DNA from: Rhizobium metallidurans
GTDB lineage: Bacteria > Pseudomonadota > Alphaproteobacteria > Rhizobiales > Rhizobiaceae
Direction: 5' to 3'
DNA: 64,000 nucleotides
Assembly (NCBI RefSeq): GCF_014196505.1
Contig: NZ_JACIDW010000011.1
Span: forward strand, 91,146-155,145
The translations under genes were made by a program, and so were the position numbers. Position 1 is the stretch's first letter. Each line of letters starts with the position of its first letter. The notes beneath the pieces are model-generated. The model made no database searches and was not told where the DNA came from. It saw nothing but the letters and a program-made list of their open reading frames with translations. Positions 37,501 through 46,438 of this stretch are shown here, piece after piece.

Positions 37501-37582
37501 CCAACGTCTGGCCCGCGAAGCAGTCCACGACAGATTCCACCGCATTCGTCTGATAGGGTTGGACCTTGAATTTCAGTTTCAT
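34538..37582 (-). CDS. Type III restriction-like Res subunit: DEAD/DEAH helicase with C-terminal nuclease
   Basis: A 1014-residue ATP-dependent helicase-nuclease. Walker A is ETGTGKT (about residues 96-102), motif II is LDEPQ, motif III is RYSATH, motif V is [11 protein letters not shown] and motif VI is [10 protein letters not shown]-terminal PD-(D/E)XK nuclease is visible as NPDW, then FVAETKG (residues 935-960). This is the Res architecture that cuts DNA after ATP-driven translocation. The start is uncertain: a GTG at 37633 directly follows the AlbA-like gene, while the ATG at 37582 gives the usual [12 protein letters not shown]-terminus. It is the last gene of the operon. Confidence 0.88.
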   Translation of the reverse strand: MKLKFKVQPYQTNAVESVVDCFAGQTLVSGIGYRIDPGRKAQTSAFEEGFKNADIQLADTQVLANIRDVQKRQNLPISDALTVSTGCKFNLDVEMETGTGKTYCYIKTIFEMNKRFGWSKFIIMVPSIAIREGVYKSLQITADHFTENYGKKARFFIYNSKRLHELESFSSDAGINVMVINIQAFAARGADNRRIYDELDDFQSRRPIDVIASNRPILILDEPQKMEGAATRDALPKFKPLMILRYSATHKTQHNRVHRLDALDAYNQKLVKKIAVRGIQTRGLAGTNAYLYLESIEISKKAPVARLELEVRLKSGEIKRQLRKLEFRDDLFTESGELDQYRDGFTVSQIDYNNDTLEFTNGIVLKAGEAIGDVSERDIRRIQIRETIKAHFDKERQLFAQGIKVLSLFFIDEVVKYRDYSQADEKGEYAHVFEEEYDLLRTEYLSELAIENESYRKFLERDPPVKVHEGYFSIDKQKRLVDPDIKKSGEDKGMSDDADAYDLILKNKERLLSQGEPVRFIFSHSALREGWDNPNVFVMCMLKHSDNTVSRRQEVGRGLRLAVNQHGDRMDHPSTVHDTNVLTVVASESYKNFVAGLQAEIADTLSARPRKATEAFFTGKTLATETGPITVTAALAKQLYRYLVKNDYTDDADQIADAYHDAKAAGTLADLPSDLKPYEDQIFDLIDTVFSEANLPKMEDGRKPKTNPLNANFDKKEFQALWSRINQRAVYRVEFDSAELIKKCISALDSQLRVTPLQYTVKSGVQLDSLTREELVDAAGFNENEQATYQAETVTSLVRYDLLGKIGEGTQLTRKTVAEILTGIQASVFAQFRQNPEHFISEATRIIHEQKASMVIERLTYDGVSEKFGIDIFTAAQTGQDFSRATAKLKHHVYDYAILDSAVERDFISDLDNSKEVVVYAKLPRGFLIPTPVGDYNPDWAISFEAGSVKHVYFVAETKGTMSSLKLRELENTKIACARKFFDEIGKRVANDKLKYDVVTDYAKLMDIVSTSTA

Positions 37583-37636
37583 ACCGCGGCTGCTTTCGTA
37601 ATTTCTTTCGTAGGGCTTTCGTAAAATGTTCACGCT

Positions 37637-39292
37637 TTAGTCTATGAGCCGCCATTTCGGCGCTGTACGGCTACCGTCGTTCTGAATGCGCCCAGATTTC
37701 CTCAAGTGGCTGAGAAGATTTCCTATTTTGTTGTCTTTCTGAATTTCGTCCAACGCATCGCTTAGTTTATCCCACAAAAGTTCGTTGACCTCCTTTCGTG
37801 AGGCTTGGCCGAACTTTCTTAGGAATGTGACGATCATCTCCTCATAGTGCTGATCATCGAACGGTCGTGTCCGGATGTATTTCGCCTTCTCAGAGGTGGC
37901 ATCGGCTACGGTCGCGGATACATGGAGATTTGGTTTGCGCCCCTCGATCAGATTGGCACGGCGGAGCTTTGCTATGGCAGCATCCGGGATAGGCAGTTTC
38001 TTCTGCACCCGGTCGAGCGCAAGAACATCCTGAAGGGCCAAATCAGAGTTCTCCATCAGCAACCGGGTATAGGCTGGATCGACAACGCCACCATGGATCG
38101 TCAGGCAAACGCCGTCGCCGGAAATCGCATAGTCTGGAAGCGGAAAATAGCGTTTACGCTGCTCGCTGAACATACGATGGATTCCATATCCCATCGTGTC
38201 GATCATGTTCAGCTCGGTCATGGCCTGAACCAGAAAAGGGTTGCGATAGCGCCGCGGCGTCTTGGTACCATCGACATAGTCGTCCGGCCCGCCTTCAAAA
38301 AAACTTCCCTCGTTCTCGAATGTCAGTCTGGCCGGATATTCCGTGACCAGAATGCGACCTTTCCGGCCGTAATCCTGGTGGGCTATGCAGTTGTGAAGCG
38401 CTTCGAGGATGACGACCTGGTCGTACTTCGACACCTCGTATGGCACGAGTTCATCGTCTGGCATCAGACGCAACTGGATGTTCCGGATGCGCTGAAAAAG
38501 CCGAGTTGTCGTCAAAAGGAAGGGCGGTCCAAAATGCTCGTAGGCGCGTTCCGGTCCTTCAAGCTTCCACGTCATCTGCGCTGGATGCGGCGAGAGATGG
38601 TACGCGGACTCTGGCTTTCCCAGAAGAAGCAAGGCGGTCCGGGTTATGCTACCAGACTGAGTTACCTTCGCCCGGTCGAGCAACGTGGCAAGAGGCCAAG
38701 TGGCGACTTCGTCCGAAGGGAATCGATTGGCGTGCTTTCTGGCGAACGCGCTGCGCGCGCGGTCGCAGGCCGTGGCATCCAGATCATCGAGCGACGCAGC
38801 CTCGACGACTTGCGCCGTCCAATCTTGGTCGATTGTCTGCTGGCGGATTGCATCCTGTTTGTCCAGGCCCAGCGAGGTTAGGCTTTCACCGGCCCGCGCA
38901 TAATAATGTCCCTTCCAGGCAATCGGAATGCCGCGGGGCGCGGCCGGAATCTCGAACAATACGACACGGCCATCCGGATGGTCGAGCACATGAATATCGC
39001 GAAACGTCGACCTTGGTTCGGCACTTTGGGCGATCTGATGCTTGAGGCCGTGAAGACGCTCCGGCTCTCTCCGATAGTCGGACCCGACGATGGAACGCGA
39101 CTTGTTGTTGACACCGAAAACCAGCCATCCCCGCTCCAGTCCGCGCAGGTTCGCTTCGTTGCTGAGGGCAGAGAAGTATTCGCCTATCTTGTCGGTGTCA
39201 TAGTCGCTTCCAGCCTGCTTGAATTCCACCACCTCATTTTCCCAGGTGGAGATCAACGCGGACAGAAGTGACGTCAGCTCGCCCTGATCCAT
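37637..39292 (-). CDS. AlbA_2/Schlafen-like ATP-binding protein
   Basis: A 551-residue protein. The N-terminus carries the AlbA_2 pattern ENEVVEFKQA (residues 18-27) and GWLVFGVNN, found in Schlafen-like and transcriptional regulatory ATPases. The middle has the HATPase-like segment EALHNCIAHQDYGRKG with a G-rich lid, IDTMGYGIHRMF. The C-terminus has a winged-helix look (LRKFGQASRKEVNELL). Such proteins act as regulators or nucleic-acid-targeting ATPases in several defence loci. It starts 2 bases after mod and ends 4 bases before the alternative res start, so it is embedded in the restriction pair. Confidence 0.82.
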   Translation of the reverse strand: MDQGELTSLLSALISTWENEVVEFKQAGSDYDTDKIGEYFSALSNEANLRGLERGWLVFGVNNKSRSIVGSDYRREPERLHGLKHQIAQSAEPRSTFRDIHVLDHPDGRVVLFEIPAAPRGIPIAWKGHYYARAGESLTSLGLDKQDAIRQQTIDQDWTAQVVEAASLDDLDATACDRARSAFARKHANRFPSDEVATWPLATLLDRAKVTQSGSITRTALLLLGKPESAYHLSPHPAQMTWKLEGPERAYEHFGPPFLLTTTRLFQRIRNIQLRLMPDDELVPYEVSKYDQVVILEALHNCIAHQDYGRKGRILVTEYPARLTFENEGSFFEGGPDDYVDGTKTPRRYRNPFLVQAMTELNMIDTMGYGIHRMFSEQRKRYFPLPDYAISGDGVCLTIHGGVVDPAYTRLLMENSDLALQDVLALDRVQKKLPIPDAAIAKLRRANLIEGRKPNLHVSATVADATSEKAKYIRTRPFDDQHYEEMIVTFLRKFGQASRKEVNELLWDKLSDALDEIQKDNKIGNLLSHLRKSGRIQNDGSRTAPKWRLID

Positions 39293-39294
39293 GT

Positions 39295-41187
39295 TCAGAT
39301 CGTCTTCACTTCGGTTCCCGGTGACAGCTGCCGAAAAATCTGTTCGACATTGATCTTCACCGCATCAGAGACGAAACCGTTATCACGAAATACGACGCGG
39401 AGCGGTTCGCGAAGAGCGAGTTCCTTTACCAGCTCCTCACTTATGCCCGCCTCAAAGCAAGCAACGAGCGTGTTTCCATCTACGAAAAACACGGATTTGT
39501 TGTATAGTTTGTCACAACTAATTGGTAGTGTGAGGTCTACGCCCCAATCCACCAAAACTTGAAAAAGCAAGTCCTCGCCAGTGCGGTCCGGTTTGACGTT
39601 CTCAACGGAAGAAAGCAAATCACCTTGATCAAACTGTTCGGGGCTGTAGTACACGTCTTTCATGTTTGACGTATCAACTTTTAAGACTCGAAAGCCCACA
39701 TCCCTATTCCAATCAGGGTGAAATTCACCCTCCAATGCTTTTGCACCAGAGAGACGAATCCGCTCTTTAGAAACGTCCGCGATGGTACGAAAACCCGCTT
39801 GAAATGCGGCAGATGACGCTTCCAGCTCTTCAGGAATTTGTACAAGTATATAGCGCCTGCTTCCGCCATCCTTGGCGTTCCGCGCCAAAACTGCTTCAGC
39901 TGTGGTCGCGGACCCCGCGAAGAAGTCCATGACAAGGCTGTCCTTGGACGTTGCCTGAACAACGAGAGCCTCAATTAATTCAACTGGCTTTGGGAATGAG
40001 AATATTTTGCCTCCCATAAGGTCGATCATAGCCTTCGTGGCAGCGCTATTCATCGGAACGGATATAGTTGATTGGTTGGCGCTAGCGCTCGGACGCTCGA
40101 TCCAGGATGACACTGGAATAGTGTCCCGTTGGGCTTCGGAAGCAAAGCGTTTGAGCATCGGGGTTCCCGTAGGGGATTTGGGGAAAATAACGCGACCTTC
40201 TTTTATCTTCTGGGCCATGGTAGTTCTGCTGTACGGCCAAAAGCGACCTTTCGGGGGCCAAAACTCACTTCCGGTAATTGGGTCGAGGATTGCATAATGG
40301 GTGTCTCCACCCGGCTTTCCAGCACTTAGGTTATCCGCTATCCAAGGGCCTCGTGGATCGTTATCTAAATTTTGATATTTTTCGAATGTCCTTGTAACGC
40401 CGTTTAATTTTCCCTCTTTTTTTCCATACATAAGAACATACTCGTGATCCTCGCTTAGATTGCTCACGGCATCCATAGCGCCGCTACGACGCTTCCAAAC
40501 GAAACAACCAATGAAGTTACTTTCACCGAAGATTTCGTCACATATCTTCTGAAGATTCGATCTCTCATTCTCATCGATTGAGATGGCGATAATTCCATCG
40601 TCACTGAGAAGGTTGCGAGCGACTTTGAGGCGTGGATAAATCATCGAAAGCCAGTCGGAATGAAATCTGCCATTAGATTCAGTGTTTGCAACTAAGCGAG
40701 CGCCGTATGAATCGCGCTGATCTGAACTAGAAAGATAGGAGGACTCTGTTGCCCTAAAATCGTCCTTATAGACTAAATCCGTACCAGTATTGTACGGAGG
40801 GTCTATGTATATCAATTTGACGGAACCCAGGAGAGACTCTTGAACTATTTTCAGCGCATCAAGATTGTCGCCCTCTATAAATATATTTTTCGTTTGATCG
40901 AAAGATTTACTTTCAGCGCGATCTGGCCTGAGTGTTTTTGTCGTCGACAAGTTTGCTTCAAGTATTGCGGCTCTTTTTCCGGGCCATTCCATCCTGTAGC
41001 GCTCTACAGGTCCATCGACGATATCATCTGCAAGCACCTGCTTGAGCATATCAAAGTCAATTTTTTGAACAGGCCGGCCTTTCTCATCGTATGAAACGGT
41101 CGCACAAGATGGAAATATCTCGATCAGCTTTCGGATGTTGCTGCTCAAGTTTCCCGGAGTTTTCAGTTCAAGTTTTTCTAACGGCAT
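39295..41187 (-). CDS. Type III-like Mod subunit: beta-class N6-adenine DNA methyltransferase
   Basis: A 630-residue site-specific methyltransferase. The catalytic motif IV, IYIDPPYNTGTD, comes first (residues 126-137) and the AdoMet motif DFFAGSATTAEAV follows (421-433). This is the order of the beta class to which type III Mod proteins belong. The region between them should hold the target-recognition domain. Res downstream is its expected partner. The gene is visibly richer in A and T than the flanking helicase and AlbA genes, especially over the target-recognition part, which hints at a separate origin or domain exchange. Confidence 0.9.
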   Translation of the reverse strand: MPLEKLELKTPGNLSSNIRKLIEIFPSCATVSYDEKGRPVQKIDFDMLKQVLADDIVDGPVERYRMEWPGKRAAILEANLSTTKTLRPDRAESKSFDQTKNIFIEGDNLDALKIVQESLLGSVKLIYIDPPYNTGTDLVYKDDFRATESSYLSSSDQRDSYGARLVANTESNGRFHSDWLSMIYPRLKVARNLLSDDGIIAISIDENERSNLQKICDEIFGESNFIGCFVWKRRSGAMDAVSNLSEDHEYVLMYGKKEGKLNGVTRTFEKYQNLDNDPRGPWIADNLSAGKPGGDTHYAILDPITGSEFWPPKGRFWPYSRTTMAQKIKEGRVIFPKSPTGTPMLKRFASEAQRDTIPVSSWIERPSASANQSTISVPMNSAATKAMIDLMGGKIFSFPKPVELIEALVVQATSKDSLVMDFFAGSATTAEAVLARNAKDGGSRRYILVQIPEELEASSAAFQAGFRTIADVSKERIRLSGAKALEGEFHPDWNRDVGFRVLKVDTSNMKDVYYSPEQFDQGDLLSSVENVKPDRTGEDLLFQVLVDWGVDLTLPISCDKLYNKSVFFVDGNTLVACFEAGISEELVKELALREPLRVVFRDNGFVSDAVKINVEQIFRQLSPGTEVKTI

Positions 41188-41214
41188 GTTTGACCACAGC
41201 GAACGTGTTTGAAT

Positions 41215-41547
41215 TTAGTTGGTTCCAAGCCTATAGCCCGCCCGGACGACGGCCCAGAAAAATTCCCGATCATTTATCCGATATTGCCATTGACCTCGAT
41301 AGGGCCTCCCGCCTTCTTCCACATAGACACCTATATCGGTAAACTCATCAGATAAATCTTCAGTGGTATTGAAGTATACTCGGCATTCACGACCCCACTT
41401 ATTGGGCTGCATTTGATAGTGGTCGCCCACGGTCGGAGTCACTCCAGTTAATAACGCGTAATCGCTCTCAAATTTTGCAGCACCTTTTGGGTTAACCTCC
41501 ACCTCAAGAACTACATCTTTGGCAGCGTTGAAAAAAGTTACATCCAT
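41215..41547 (-). CDS. Unknown 110-residue protein in the defence operon
   Basis: GGGAGA precedes the ATG, four bases after the DUF4391 gene and 27 bases before mod, so it is a genuine operon member. The product is compact and beta-rich with many aromatic residues in its second half (VYVEEGGRPYRGQWQYRIND, then FFWAVVRAGYRL). I recognise no domain. AT-rich composition matches mod rather than the helicase, which suggests the two came together. It could be a specificity, inhibitor or sensor subunit; that is inference from position only. Confidence 0.7.
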   Translation of the reverse strand: MDVTFFNAAKDVVLEVEVNPKGAAKFESDYALLTGVTPTVGDHYQMQPNKWGRECRVYFNTTEDLSDEFTDIGVYVEEGGRPYRGQWQYRINDREFFWAVVRAGYRLGTN

Positions 41548-41551
41548 CGTG

Positions 41552-42220
41552 TCATTCTCCCTTGAGAATTTCTTCCAGTTTTAGGTTTTCGATTCTAAGT
41601 TCAGCATTGATAGCTACGCGCTTGTTAAATTGCTTTTCTTTCTCTAGCCGCACCTTGATGCGTTCGATCTCACGTCTTTTGGCGCGAACTGCCTCCAAAC
41701 GGGCAACACGTAACTTGATATCTTCCCCTGTCGGCATCTCGGCGGACATCAGAGCCGTTAATAGCTTCTCATAAAGCGCACCGAGATTGAGCGCCACAGG
41801 AAGTGTCTGCCGCGGCAACTCCTCCGGTACCCATTCCGATTCGAAATAATCGCTGACAACCCATTTGGTGGAATCGGCTTCGCTGGGGCGCTTGAACGCG
41901 GCAACGACCTGGCGCTTGCCGGCCCAGAGGATTTCGAAAATTAGTGGGAACGGTATGGCGCGATCGATCGCGCGCAATACCTCATGGTCAAGTTTTCCCG
42001 TCCGCAATGTGATGGAGAAGATTTGTATTTCGGCTACGGACTTCACCGCGGCGAGGTTGATGGTCTCAGGCGCAAGCTTGTACATCCAGGTGATTTGGTC
42101 AACCTGGGTAATGTACAAGTCCTTGAGCGCCTTCGTCGCTCCAGCGTGTTCGTAAATCTTGTTCTTCGGCACCACGCGCCCGAACGAAGCGGCTTCGGGA
42201 TAGTCAAAGAATGCACTCAC
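41552..42220 (-). CDS. DUF4391 domain protein
   Basis: A 222-residue protein of the DUF4391 family, recognised by an N-terminal FFDYPEAASFGRVVPKNKIYEHA, the segment VDQITWMYKLAPETINL, and a C-terminal coiled coil rich in Lys, Arg and Glu (RAKRREIERIKVRLEKEKQ). The family occurs mostly next to SNF2-like helicases and methyltransferases in defence islands; its activity is unknown. The ATG overlaps the helicase stop (ATGA), so the two are translationally coupled and probably form a complex. Confidence 0.85.
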   Translation of the reverse strand: MSAFFDYPEAASFGRVVPKNKIYEHAGATKALKDLYITQVDQITWMYKLAPETINLAAVKSVAEIQIFSITLRTGKLDHEVLRAIDRAIPFPLIFEILWAGKRQVVAAFKRPSEADSTKWVVSDYFESEWVPEELPRQTLPVALNLGALYEKLLTALMSAEMPTGEDIKLRVARLEAVRAKRREIERIKVRLEKEKQFNKRVAINAELRIENLKLEEILKGE

Positions 42221-45200
42221 TCTTTCGCCTCCTCAACTACCAGGAAGGCGATCAGCTCGAAGTCATCAAGCCCGGCGATCGTGTTCACTAGGGCAGTCGT
42301 GCGCCCGCCACTGAACAGGCTGTCGAGGTCCTTTTCCTCCTTGACCTCTATCATCGAGCTGATGGCTGCGCTCAGAAGGCTGGAGCATTGCTCCATCTTT
42401 CGCCCATCCTGAGTTCGCTCGTTGAAGAGCCGGCACACCTTCTGGACCGGCTCCGATTGGTCCTTACAGCTTGCCCGGATAAGATCGAGCAACCGCTTGA
42501 CCTGAGTGTGATCGACGGCAACTTCCCCATTGTCGCGGACATAGACGAGATAATAGGGATGCAATCGGTTTTGCTGGTTGACGTTGACGCTGTCGTGAAT
42601 GTTCTTTAACGCGAAAATGACCCCAGGGTGAAGGCCAAGCGTGGGTTGCGCTGGGACGACGGCATGCATACCGTTGGGCAGCTTGTCGAGGTCGCCATTT
42701 TCCTTGATGTAGTTGAGTAGGTCCATGCGGAAATCGTTGAGACCCAGGTCCGTTATCGATATTCCAGTCCTGACATCTTCAAGCTCGATGACTTCGGTCT
42801 GAAGGCGCTTGAGCTGGTCTTTCCGATAGGCGATCTCGCTGCTCTTGGATGTCAGAACATTGTCGTCACCCGTCGCGGTGACGTCGGCGATCATCATGCG
42901 GTTCTCGACCCGCTCTCTCAGGTTGATGTATTCGTCAAGCGAGATATCGGGCCAGTAATTGACCAACTGGATTTGGCTGTTCGGCGATCCGATACGGTCG
43001 ATCCGTCCGAAGCGCTGAATAATGCGCACCGGGTTCCAATGGATGTCGTAGTTGATCAGAAAGTCACAGTCCTGAAGGTTTTGGCCTTCCGAAATGCAAT
43101 CGGTGCCAATAAGTATGTCGAGTTCGGCCGGGTCCTCCGGCATGATAAGATGCTTCTCCTTCGACCGCGGCGAGAAGAGCGTCAAGACAGATTGGAAATC
43201 GTAGTTCTTCTTGAGGGTGGTTTTCGGCCCGTCAGAGCCTGTGACCATGCCCGTCTGCAGGCCGTGAGACTGTAGCAGGGCCGGACTCAGATTTGCATAG
43301 AGATAATTAGCCGTATCGGCGAACGCGGTGAAGATGATGACCTTGCGATTGCTAGGATTCAGCGGTTCGGCAATCTTGCCCGCGATGACGTTTTTCAAAT
43401 GCTGGAGCTTGGCATCCTCGTCTGGCGAGACCAGCTCCATGGACGAGATCAGTTCTTCAATCAGGAAAAGGTCTGCGTCCAGATCGTGCTTCCACGACGG
43501 CACGTCCATGTCGCCAAGACTGATCTGCACCTTTTTGCCGACGGTAAACTCTCCAACACCGATGAGGTCTTCATCCTCGTCGTCGCTATCGAAGGGCGCA
43601 TCGGTGATATAGTCGGCAATCGTCTGCCCCCCGCCCGAGCGCTCGAATTCGGTGATCGCGGTCAAAGTCCGGGTGATGTTGTCGCCGAGCGCCCGGAGCG
43701 TGAGGCGGAACGCTTCTACGGAGCTTTCGAGCCGCTTTAGCAGGTTCGTCGTCATCAGGGCCTGCAGGCTACGCTCGCGATCCGCCTGGCGCAGTTTGCC
43801 GCGACCGCCTTCAACCTGAGTGTCGTAAATCTCCTCGTATTTCCGGAGCCTGCTCGGCAGGATGTAGCTGATCGGTGCATAGACCGCGAGTTTCAGAACG
43901 GAGAGCCGACCGAAGATATCGTTGAGACCCAGCACATCAGGTCGTTGGGTGATCGGGCACTGATAGGACAGAGGCTTTCGACGCTGCGGGAACTTGCCGA
44001 TGTCCTTGGTGTCGTAGAAGGTTTCGATATGTTTGCGCGACCGCGCGATCGTCACGGCATCGAGGAGTTCGAAGAAATCGAAATCCAGCGCCTTGAGGAT
44101 GGTCGCCGCGGTTCGCTCCTCAGGCGGAAGCTCCGACCAAAGGTTAAATGCCTTCTGCGCCCGCCGAAAAATCTCTTCGACGCTGGTGTTGGTTTTGAGG
44201 TTGCGGGTGAGAGCCTCTGATTCACCTTCGTAAGCGAGTGCGAGTTGGTTGCGGAGATCGTTGAAGCGATTATTCACCGGGGTCGCAGACAGCATGAGAA
44301 CCTTGGTTTTCACGCCGTCGCGGATGACCTTGTTCATTAGCTTCTGGTAACGAGTCTCCCGGTCCTTGTAGACGTCGTTGTTTCGGAAGTTGTGCGACTC
44401 GTCGATGACGACGAGATCGTAGTTCCCCCAGTTCAGGCGGTTGAGCGGGATGCCGAACGATTCCCCCGACGTCCGCGACAGATCGGTATGGCAAAGGACA
44501 TCATAATTGAAGCGGTCCTTCGCGAAGATGTTGGTCTTGAGGTTGGTGTTGTAGTTCCGCCAGTTGTCGGCCAACTTCTTGGGGCACAGGACCAGCACTG
44601 ACCGATTTCGGAGCTCGTAATACTTCACCACCGCCAGGGCGGTGAATGTTTTGCCCAGGCCTACGCTGTCGGCGAGAATACACCCGTTGTGGGTCTCCAG
44701 CTTATTGATGATGCCTGTCGCGGCATCGCGCTGATAGTTGAAAAGCTTGTTCCAAACGAGGCTGTCCTTGTAGCCAGTCAGGTCATTCGGCAGCGCGTCC
44801 TGATCGATGTCCTCAAGGAAGTCCTGGAAGATATTGTAGAGAATTTGAAAATACAGCCGCTGCGGCGAATTTTCCTTGTACACGGATTCGATATGATCGC
44901 AGATGGCCGAAGTAACATCCGTCACCTTGTCGGCATCGTTCCAAATCTGATTGAAGAGCTGTAGGTAGATTTCGGTGTGGTGCTGATCATCCACACGCGT
45001 CACGAAATTCGATACCGCATCGCCCTTCTGATAGCCCAGATCAACCGCGGTAAAGCCGCTGATGGGCATATATGCGGCCGCGCCGATTTCGTTGCCCATG
45101 TGGATGAACTGTTGCATGGGTGCCTTAGAGGCATTCGACTTGAAGCGCGCCTTTTTGCGAATCCATTCCGCGCACTCGCGCGCAACGGCTCTCTGGGTGA

Positions 45201-45495
45201 GCTTGTTGCGCAGCTGGATTTCGAATTCTGTTCCGTAAAGGCCGCTTTCCCTCGTAGCCTTTGGAATGAAGAACTCGCGCCGCTCTTTCCGCAAACGGTC
45301 GGTCACCTCGTTTGGAATGAACGTCGGTGAGGTGAATATGAACTGCAGGCTCTCGACTTTCGACAATTCTGCCTTCAGCGCTTCAAAGGCATAGATCGAA
45401 AAGCAGGATGCGGCGATCTTCAATCGCGTTCCTTTGCCAATCGCCTGCTTTAAGTCGTTTCCAAGGAGATGAGAAGTATTGTCGATCAATTTCAT
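42217..45495 (-). CDS. SNF2-type helicase with N-terminal phospholipase D-like region
   Basis: A 1092-residue superfamily 2 ATPase and the first gene of the defence operon. The first 180 residues resemble the PLD-like domain found in anti-phage helicases, ending in a SGFTAVDLG segment, but the HxK motif is degenerate (IHMGNE), so nuclease activity is doubtful. The helicase core has Walker A DSVGLGKT (about 276-283), DESH (365-368), SATPVNN and the SNF2 motif VI QRFGRIDRIGS (827-837). An insertion of about 200 residues lies between the two RecA lobes. The ATG at 45495 is preferred over one 19 codons earlier; neither has a strong ribosome-binding site. Confidence 0.88.
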   Translation of the reverse strand: MKLIDNTSHLLGNDLKQAIGKGTRLKIAASCFSIYAFEALKAELSKVESLQFIFTSPTFIPNEVTDRLRKERREFFIPKATRESGLYGTEFEIQLRNKLTQRAVARECAEWIRKKARFKSNASKAPMQQFIHMGNEIGAAAYMPISGFTAVDLGYQKGDAVSNFVTRVDDQHHTEIYLQLFNQIWNDADKVTDVTSAICDHIESVYKENSPQRLYFQILYNIFQDFLEDIDQDALPNDLTGYKDSLVWNKLFNYQRDAATGIINKLETHNGCILADSVGLGKTFTALAVVKYYELRNRSVLVLCPKKLADNWRNYNTNLKTNIFAKDRFNYDVLCHTDLSRTSGESFGIPLNRLNWGNYDLVVIDESHNFRNNDVYKDRETRYQKLMNKVIRDGVKTKVLMLSATPVNNRFNDLRNQLALAYEGESEALTRNLKTNTSVEEIFRRAQKAFNLWSELPPEERTAATILKALDFDFFELLDAVTIARSRKHIETFYDTKDIGKFPQRRKPLSYQCPITQRPDVLGLNDIFGRLSVLKLAVYAPISYILPSRLRKYEEIYDTQVEGGRGKLRQADRERSLQALMTTNLLKRLESSVEAFRLTLRALGDNITRTLTAITEFERSGGGQTIADYITDAPFDSDDEDEDLIGVGEFTVGKKVQISLGDMDVPSWKHDLDADLFLIEELISSMELVSPDEDAKLQHLKNVIAGKIAEPLNPSNRKVIIFTAFADTANYLYANLSPALLQSHGLQTGMVTGSDGPKTTLKKNYDFQSVLTLFSPRSKEKHLIMPEDPAELDILIGTDCISEGQNLQDCDFLINYDIHWNPVRIIQRFGRIDRIGSPNSQIQLVNYWPDISLDEYINLRERVENRMMIADVTATGDDNVLTSKSSEIAYRKDQLKRLQTEVIELEDVRTGISITDLGLNDFRMDLLNYIKENGDLDKLPNGMHAVVPAQPTLGLHPGVIFALKNIHDSVNVNQQNRLHPYYLVYVRDNGEVAVDHTQVKRLLDLIRASCKDQSEPVQKVCRLFNERTQDGRKMEQCSSLLSAAISSMIEVKEEKDLDSLFSGGRTTALVNTIAGLDDFELIAFLVVEEAKE

Positions 45496-45802
45496 TCTGC
45501 TAACCCGCGGCGTTTCGGGCCGATGACTCTCGGGAAGTCCCTGATGGGCCATGAGGAATCGGTGTCCTTGGTCCCTATATCTATGCCCTTCGCGTTAAGT
45601 CCGGACAAGTTGGATATCGTGAGTTGCAAAAGAAATTCGGCTCGTCCAAGCGCTAATCGCGCGATAACCTCGGGCCGTGTGTAGAACTCACGGCGGAAGG
45701 TGCGATTGTGATCATGTATATGTAGGTGATAATGCGGGGTATCGATGCACTCACTTATGCCGTGCTAATCTCGCTCACCAACTAACGTCGGAAGAGAGGC
45801 GC

Positions 45803-46438
45803 TCATGGCCTCGGCGGTTTCGGGTCGTCGTCGGGGTCTCTGTTTTCACCGGGCTTCGGTGGCTCCAGGCCGTGTGTTCTCTCGGCCGGCTCGGAGGGCT
45901 CGCCGCCCGACTTCTTCTGGGACGCTACCCACGCCAGCGTGTTCTTCAAGAATTGAACATGGATGTCATCGTCGCTTGCCTCTGGACGAAAACAACGTGT
46001 CAGCTCCGACCAGAGCGCGCGTTTCTCGATGTGCGCGAGCCAATCCAAGGTTTCGGCGGGAATTGTTTTGCGTAGCTCATCGAGTGCATCCCTGCGGGTA
46101 ACTCCGCCGAGGCGAATGTGCTCGATTAGAATTGGGTATGGGACCCTGCCTTTAGTGAGCACGATATCGAGATACCTTGTCGGGACGCCAAGCCGCCGCG
46201 CAGCCTCGACGCGTTGTGCGTGCCGGGACGACATGGTCGGCGCGACATAGCGCTGTGGGGTGGGCATCGGCGCGGCGATCGGCACTCGTCCGAGGATAAA
46301 GCCGAAGATGCCGAGCAATTGCGTGGCTGCGGACGCGGCGGGATTGGATGTCCGTGCGCGGCGGGCATCAAGCCAGCGCTTGCGAAGCTGATCGTAGCAA
46401 GTGCGGCGTTTTCGCTGCCGTGGATACTGGTCATTCAT
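45803..46438 (-). CDS. Protein of unknown function at the end of the mob operon
   Basis: A 211-residue protein whose ATG overlaps the relaxase stop, with AGGAGG 6 bases upstream, so it is firmly part of the mobilization operon. The middle resembles a helical DNA-binding region (EAARRLGVPTRYLDIVLTKG). The C-terminus is Pro/Asp-rich and disordered (NRDPDDDPKPPRP). No domain is recognised. A mobilization accessory role is inferred from position. Confidence 0.65.
   Translation of the reverse strand: MNDQYPRQRKRRTCYDQLRKRWLDARRARTSNPAASAATQLLGIFGFILGRVPIAAPMPTPQRYVAPTMSSRHAQRVEAARRLGVPTRYLDIVLTKGRVPYPILIEHIRLGGVTRRDALDELRKTIPAETLDWLAHIEKRALWSELTRCFRPEASDDDIHVQFLKNTLAWVASQKKSGGEPSEPAERTHGLEPPKPGENRDPDDDPKPPRP

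Noticed and set aside
34538..45552. Canonical DISARM or BREX system
   Set aside because: No DUF1998 (DrmB) gene, no PglX, BrxC or PglZ-like proteins; the methyltransferase and nuclease are of type III kind.
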